A stretch of 64,000 bases of DNA. It comes from Caenorhabditis elegans (lineage: Eukaryota; Nematoda; Chromadorea; Rhabditida; Rhabditidae). The stretch is taken from the NCBI RefSeq assembly GCF_000002985.6, contig NC_003282.8, forward strand, positions 12,524,001-12,588,000, written 5' to 3'. The notes beneath the pieces were generated by a model that did not search any database, was not told where the DNA came from, and saw nothing but the letters and a program-made list of their open reading frames with translations. A program made the position numbers and the translations under genes. The first letter of the stretch is position 1. Each line of letters starts with the position of its first letter. Shown here one piece after another: positions 59,055-64,000 of the stretch.

Positions 59055-60370
59055 ATTATTTTTAGAATCGCTGCCAAAACATGTAATGTGTTTTAACTTT
59101 TCTACATTTTAAAAGTATGTTTCATTTATACACACTTGTTCCTTGTTCCATAGCCATAGCAGATTCTTTGGAAATTACAAGATAGAGCCGATCTAATCTA
59201 ATGACTGGAAAAATGCGTTCGTTTCATGCTCGAAAACTTGATAAAGAAAAATCGTTGAATCTCCACAAGAGGCAGGGGAGGCACGGCAGAAAGGGAATGC
59301 ACACGCAGATGCTCATGGGCTCTCTACTTCTCTAGACTCTCCAACAATTCCTATAATCTTTCATCTAGACTTGTACGGGGAGCTCACGACGTCTTCTAGG
59401 GCGCGGGCGTCCTGAGAGAGCACGGAGATGTTGGAGAGCTGGGCGAGGGAGAAATGGGAAAGTGTGTCCCTTTTTTTTCCTCTTTTCTTTTCTCAACGAC
59501 GACTACTTTTCGATATCTTATTAGCAATACTTACATGGAGTTGGCCGACAAAAAATTGAGAAGAAGAAGATGAAGTTTTGGAGGGGGATAGCAGATGTGT
59601 TGAAACTATTGCAGAAATTTTAAAGGTCAGGGACTTCAGAAAGTGAAAAATATTTAGGGATCCGATGCAGGAACGGCAGTTTTTTTGTAGACTCGCCGTC
59701 TACTTCAGGCTCAGGCTTAGGCTTAGGCAAAAGCTTTGGCTCTGTGGTTAAAACTGGTCTGCATTTTTTTCATCAACTTGATTAGTAAAACTTGGGTGTT
59801 TCCAAGAAGTTTGAGGCATGATTCAAAGCGGCCTACGCCTGCTTTGTGCCTGCATGGGCGTCACTTCGAAAAAAGCTTGTCTCAAAATGCGAAAAAAAAG
59901 GTGGCAGGCAGACACCTAGGTAGGAAGATATATACACTATTGAAGTGCATGTTTTACGTCTCCAGAGGTCTACAGTAGTAAGAAAAGTTAGAAAAGTTGT
60001 GATCAGTTGCCACGTGAAGTTCCAAACGGATTCAGAAAACTACTGTTCAAAAATCCTCGAACATTTTTATGATCAGGCTAGTCTAAACGCGTCATTTGAA
60101 GAAGCTCATCCATTTTATTTTCCAGCAAAGAAAAAAGGTACAAAACAAGAAAAATAAGCAGGAGGGAGAGGAATGGTGAATGGGTGGATGGGCTCTCTTC
60201 TCTTCGTTTTCTCATTCTCCTCTCTCTCATTCCTTTCCCGGGGCTCTATATCTGCTCGCCCGCCCCGCCGCCGTCACCCTCTATACTATTTCCATTTTTG
60301 AGCAGCCCGTGCGTGCTTCTCTTATTCTCCCTATTCGCGTCTCCGGGATCCATCAATATTCGGGAGCAAC

Positions 60371-60610
60371 ATGAGGGGCGAGAGCGCGCGAGGGAACCTC
60401 ACCGCCCGTCTCCTTGTTCTACTGCTTCTTCTTTTCTTGCTCTTGATGAGAAAAAAAGCAGAAGAGGAAGAAGAGAAGCTTGCCTTTGTAGGTCTATTCA
60501 ATGAGACACACACACACACAGACATTATGAGCACTGAAATTTGGATATTCAGGGGTGTGAATTGGATCATTACAGATTTGAAGTCATTGACGTTGAAAGC
60601 CTTTGGTTGA
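60371..60610 (+). CDS. Possible 79-aa membrane or secreted small protein
   Basis: ATG at 60371, TGA at 60608-60610. Residues 13-26 form a Leu-rich hydrophobic segment (LLVLLLLLFLLLM) after a short polar start, followed by RKKAEEEEEKLAF. The start region is GC-rich and sits about 100 bases after GC-box-like sequence. AATAAA occurs near 60683. The Leu run comes from a CTT/CTC tract and could be a compositional artefact, so support is weak. Confidence 0.25.
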   Translation: MRGESARGNLTARLLVLLLLLFLLLMRKKAEEEEEKLAFVGLFNETHTHTDIMSTEIWIFRGVNWIITDLKSLTLKAFG

Positions 60611-60977
60611 GAACAAATTTGTGAGTACGTTTATAAATGCAATAATTTTGAATGCACTGGAAGTTATTAAGTATGTATATTAATAAAATAAAACTATTCA
60701 AATATGATTTTCTTTTTTTTTTCGAAAAAGGCAAATAAAAACTTTCAAAAATAATGGAAAGCCTTCGTATAAAAATTTTGCAGGCCTCGATTTCAGAACT
60801 GAAATTTTTCGATCTGAAATTATTTCAGAACGAAGTTTCAGGTGTTGAGTTTTATGCCTTGACCTATCATGACAGACTAGTCCACCGGTAAGCTTTCATT
60901 CAGGCCTGCAGATAAATCTATAATGGGGTTATAACGCCTTTTCCTACATTAAATCCGGAAATATGCTGAATATAAAA

Positions 60978-61086
60978 ATAGATTGGCAGACGAAAAATAG
61001 ATTGACAGACGAAAAATAGATTGACAGACGAAAAATAGATTGACAGACGAAAAATAGATTGACAGACGAAAAATAGATTGGCAGAG
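60978..61086 (+). repeat. 19-bp tandem repeat, about 6 units
   Basis: Units of GATTGACAGACGAAAAATA at 19-base spacing from about 60981 to 61086. The first and last units have GGCAG in place of GACAG. A single related word (CAGACGAAAAATAGAGTGG) occurs at about 62353. Confidence 0.92.
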
Positions 61087-61222
61087 TTAATTTATAGGAT
61101 CTTAAAATTTGAAAATTTGCTTGAAAAAATTTGCTCGAATTTCTTACTAAAAAAGGTGCAGAGATAACCTGTGAGATGAGAGATTGTCATGTACAACAAA
61201 AAAATTTATTTTAGGCAAAAGT

Positions 61223-62066
61223 TCATAAAATTAGATCCAATTTTTCCGGTTTTAAAGCTTTCAACTTCTTCTTCGTTTCATCGCCCAATCCTTCATTTCC
61301 AGACAAGTTCAGCTTTATCAGCGCCGGTAAAGATGAGTAGAACAAATCCACGTCGATTTCTAAAAATTTTCAATTTTCTGTTTTATTCTGTTTCAACAAA
61401 CCTTCAAGTTGATTACCGTTGAGATCCAAGTAGATCAAATTTTTCAGCTGTAAAAATGGCTCCGGAAACTTTGAAATCTTGTTCTTCGCAGCGTTTAACC
61501 CTTTCAAACTTGTCCACGTGGCAACTTCTTCGGGAATTTCAGAGATTTCATTGTTAGCCATATTTAGGACTGAAATGTTTCAGAATTTTGCTTAAATGAT
61601 AAATTTTAAACTTACTAGTGGCAGTTGGAAATTTGATCACAAATTTTTTGGGGAATTTTTTGAAGCCGTTATCTTGAATACTAACCTGAAACTGAACATT
61701 TTTAGGAATAGGTTTTTTAGAACGTACTTTTGTGATTTCGTATCCCTTAATTAACATGTACACCGCGTCAGCCATGTACATTAACTGGCAAGATGAAAGG
61801 TCTGAAAACAATATGTTATTTGGAATTTCGGTGAGAATTGTTCAAAATATTAAATAGTTTTCGTAAAACTTTACTCTGCTTCTAAAAAACGGTCTGCTTT
61901 GTGTGCGCCTACCATGTAGGCACACAGATGCCTACAATGTGTCCTACGCCTTCATTGCGACTACAGAAAACAGTCTAAGCTCACCCAAAAACCCGGATTC
62001 TTTTGCAGCTTCACATCGTTCGACTACTTGAGTCACTCCTTTGCCGGCTGACATTACAATTGACAT
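61223..62066 (-). CDS. LRRC20-like leucine-rich-repeat protein, 176 aa
   Basis: Exons 62066-61985, 61801-61728, 61685-61616, 61569-61402 and 61359-61223. Four to five leucine-rich repeats are visible: LDLSSCQLMYMADAVYML, VSIQDNGFKKFPKKF, LNMANNEISEIPEEV, LNAAKNKISKFPEPF, LDLNGNQLEEID and LNLSGNEGLG. Length and the N-terminal layout (short helical start, then LDLSSCxL) match vertebrate LRRC20 (about 184 aa). There is no signal peptide or membrane segment, so it is cytoplasmic; the partner is unknown. A minus-strand AATAAA (61210-61205) lies 13 bases past the stop. An in-frame second Met at residue 5 could also start it. Confidence 0.9.
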
Positions 62067-62552
62067 TTTTACAGATTAATAGAACTTGGGCAGGGAATAA
62101 GTTTTAAAAATAAATGGAGTAATATAAATGACCCAAAGATTTCAAGGTTTCAAAAGACAGAAAGAATGGGAGAATGAGATACGCAGGGAGTTGAACACTT
62201 TACAAATATCGTCTTTGAGTTTCTCTCGGCAGGAAGAAGGAGGAGGATTAGCTATTGATTTAGTGGGAGAAATGAAGGATCAATGATCTCAGGAGTTACG
62301 AACTGTGAAATATGTAAGTATAAATGCTTTTTCCAAAGTCCCAAAAAGCAGACGCAGACGAAAAATAGAGTGGTTCATCGCGAAACTAAATCGATGTCGG
62401 CGGCGAATTATTTAATAATAATTTCATGTGAAAATTTAGGTAGATTTTAGTCCTGGAAATACATTAGAAAAAACGTCATGTGGATGATATTCACAATACT
62501 TTATTGCATTTATTTCTTTGAACAATTAAAAAATAAACTAAAGCCAGTAATT
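62067..62552. other. Gap between the LRR gene and cul-6
   Basis: Promoter side of the LRR gene and 3' UTR of cul-6, with minus-strand AATAAA near 62505-62500. A stray unit of the 19-bp repeat is near 62353. No coding frame. Confidence 0.5.
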
Positions 62553-63939
62553 TTATGCCAAATACTCATAGACATTGTGTTCGTTTTCTGATCGACGTAT
62601 GTACAACTGCTCAATCAGGATTTCAATGCATATCTTGATCATTTGCACATTTGGCGTAAACCGGCTTTTCAATTGACTAATTATCTGAAAAAAATTAAAG
62701 TTACCAAGCTCTTGAAACCCGTGTTTTTAAATTGTGTTTTGCCACTAATTCAGTTGCGGAAAATTTTTAATAAAAGTTCAGTGATAAAACTATACAAAAG
62801 AGCAACTATTTGGATTATTTTAAACTATTGAAAAACAAAATTACTTATATTGTTAGCCTCTTACCTCATTAATGAGCAATGTGTGGGTGAGACTTTTCCG
62901 TGTCTTCATGATTCTTACGATGCATGCCTGCAAGTTAATTGCCATGTTTTTTTTTAAACATATCCTTGCTTGCAAATAATTTCATAGTCTCGATTAAAAA
63001 AAATACCTTGATCTCATACTTCCTATCGCTTTCAACTGTATTTTGAACCGCATCTGTCTCACGATCTGCTGTTGCTTTTTTAATTGCCGTTGTCAAATCC
63101 ACTCGCACTTTTTTGTTCGCATACTTCGTATTCAAACTCACTACGGCATCAGGTGGATATCCATCTTTTTCGTTGCCTTTGTCAACTACTAGCACTGGAT
63201 CAATAACCGGATTAAGAGATCCTACGATAGCCGAAGTTGACTTTGCAGTCATTTCAATAGCTTTGGAAATTTGTTCAATTGTGAACGAGTCCTGCTCATT
63301 GAAAAGATAGAGCGTGCAGAGTTGGCTTGCTGTAACCTGGAAAATTCTAACTTTTAATAAGTTAAGATTTCAAAAAGCAGTTTGGCTTCTTCTTCTGCTT
63401 CTGCTTCAGGCTGACTTCTGATTTTAAAATTTTTAATAAAATGTTATCTGATAAAAATAATAAGTTTGAATAACTATAGATAAACTCACAATAAATACAT
63501 ATTTCTTTTCGAAAGCTTTAGAGTTAACTTCGCCCCGGCATTGTGAGTAAGCCCAGTTCAATCTTCGTCCATTATGACTCGCATTGTAGAATGTATCGAA
63601 CTCTTTGAGAATTGTCGATAATTCTCGCGGAAGAATAATCTTGATTTGATCTAAACTTGGCCATGCACCAGTTGTTTGAAGAATAACGTTAAAGTCAATC
63701 GACTTTTCCGTTTTGATATCTTTGAATTCAGTAGTCAAATCTTTACTAATTTTAGCGTCTTCGACCATTTTCACAAGATTGCGAGTATATTCGAGACCTT
63801 CTGTTGCAGTTAGATTTGTAATGAACTTTTCTTCTGCATCATCACTTGCTGAAGAATTATTGATGATTCGTTCACTGAACCAATTTTGATAATACAATTG
63901 GAAGACATCCTTTTCGCTGATATACTTGAGCACCGTTAA
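62553..63939 (-). CDS. cul-6: CUL-6 cullin, C-terminal part (runs off the window)
   Basis: Four exons are visible: 63939-63490, 63336-63007, 62927-62865 and 62684-62553 (324 codons plus stop). They cover the cullin-homology region (ILPRELSTILKEFDTFYNAS, HNGRRLNWAYSQ) and the winged-helix end. The neddylation site appears as IVRIMKTRKSL, where Lys in RIMKTRK is the NEDD8 acceptor, and the C-terminus is YEYLA. The 5' exons lie beyond 64000; a MITE-like copy begins in the next intron. CUL-6 is a CUL1-type scaffold that, with SKR adaptors, forms a ubiquitin ligase in the worm intracellular pathogen response and thermotolerance. It is named by family and remembered position, since cul-1 lies on chromosome III. 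Confidence 0.92.
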
Positions 63940-63963
63940 CTGAAAATGGGATTTTTTTACATA

Positions 63964-64000
63964 CGTGGTGTTAGGCTGTCCCATCATGTTTTGATCTATA
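63964..64000 (+). mobile_element. MITE-like element, copy 4, cut by the window edge
   Basis: The sequence CGTGGTGTTAGGCTGTCCCA followed by TCATGTTTTGATCTA matches the left end of the elements at 32829 and 34445. It lies in a cul-6 intron and continues beyond the window. Confidence 0.7.

Larger units (their letters stand above)
57129..61222. other. 4 kb mostly noncoding region with small repeats
   Basis: Contains a CT microsatellite (about 58205-58230), an orphan exon-like sequence (58771-58916), two tandem repeats (58962-59054, 60978-61086), a GCCT-rich repeat (59810-59930) and a GC-rich promoter-like stretch (60240-60290, GCCCGCCCCGCCGCCG) before a short ORF at 60371. The open frames at 57975-58534 are CT/GA-repeat artefacts. 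No gene with several exons was found. Confidence 0.5.

Noticed and set aside
1-64000. Bacterial-type features (CRISPR arrays, ribosome binding sites, rho-independent terminators, riboswitches, integrases)
   Set aside because: The spliced genes are nematode nuclear genes. Tandem repeats have 19-35 base units without spacers, so none resembles a CRISPR array.

Overview
This is animal nuclear DNA, almost certainly Caenorhabditis elegans chromosome IV. Introns are short and AT-rich with TTTTCAG-type acceptors and GTAAGTTT-type donors. Spliced translations are recognisable worm proteins at the lengths I remember: HAM-1 (414 aa), HSB-1 (80 aa), LET-99 (698 aa), plus EAK-7, an IMP4 protein, an inositol polyphosphate multikinase and the C-terminal part of CUL-6. 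From memory, hsb-1, eak-7, let-99 and cul-6 lie together on clone K08E7, which fits the order seen. All exon models were spliced by eye from consensus sites and frame continuity; no database was searched.

Layout. 0.5-7.1 kb: three minus-strand genes (an unknown helical protein, a small Lys/Arg-rich protein, a divergent importin-alpha-like armadillo protein). 7.1-18.2 kb: an 11 kb gene-poor stretch upstream of ham-1 with several duplicated and inverted repeats. 18.2-21.3 kb: ham-1 (+). 24.1-30.1 kb: multikinase gene (+), with large introns holding a 250 bp duplication and a Cys-rich gene fragment. 30.1-33.1 kb: AT-rich gap with a cluster of CTGTTTCA (21U-RNA type) motifs. 33.1-36.6 kb: a membrane protein gene (-) divergent from the IMP4 gene (+). 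36.6-40.1 kb: a rearranged segment in which the 3' end of eak-7 is duplicated around an intronless synaptobrevin-like gene, with further gene fragments and a short ORF. 40.1-47.1 kb: eak-7 (-), hsb-1 (-), let-99 (+) and a small secreted-protein gene (-). 48.0-54.7 kb: two candidate short genes, then a 15-exon secreted-protein gene (+). 55.1-57.1 kb: a Myb/SANT-like protein gene (-) with a minisatellite in its last intron. 57.1-61.2 kb: mostly noncoding. 61.2-64.0 kb: a leucine-rich-repeat gene (-) and the truncated cul-6 gene (-).

The most interesting item is the 15-exon gene at 49.4-54.7 kb. After a signal peptide and a long Ser/Pro/Thr-rich region it ends in cysteine-bearing peptides separated by dibasic sites. 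One 16-residue block, a CxxC octapeptide ending in Gly and flanked by KR and RKKR, occurs twice. The two copies are identical in protein although 10 of 16 codons differ silently. That is the layout of a processed, possibly amidated, multi-peptide precursor. The other genes are mostly independent housekeeping or developmental genes (rRNA processing, asymmetric division, spindle positioning, stress and ageing control, ubiquitin ligation). They do not form a pathway, and I see no clear operon.
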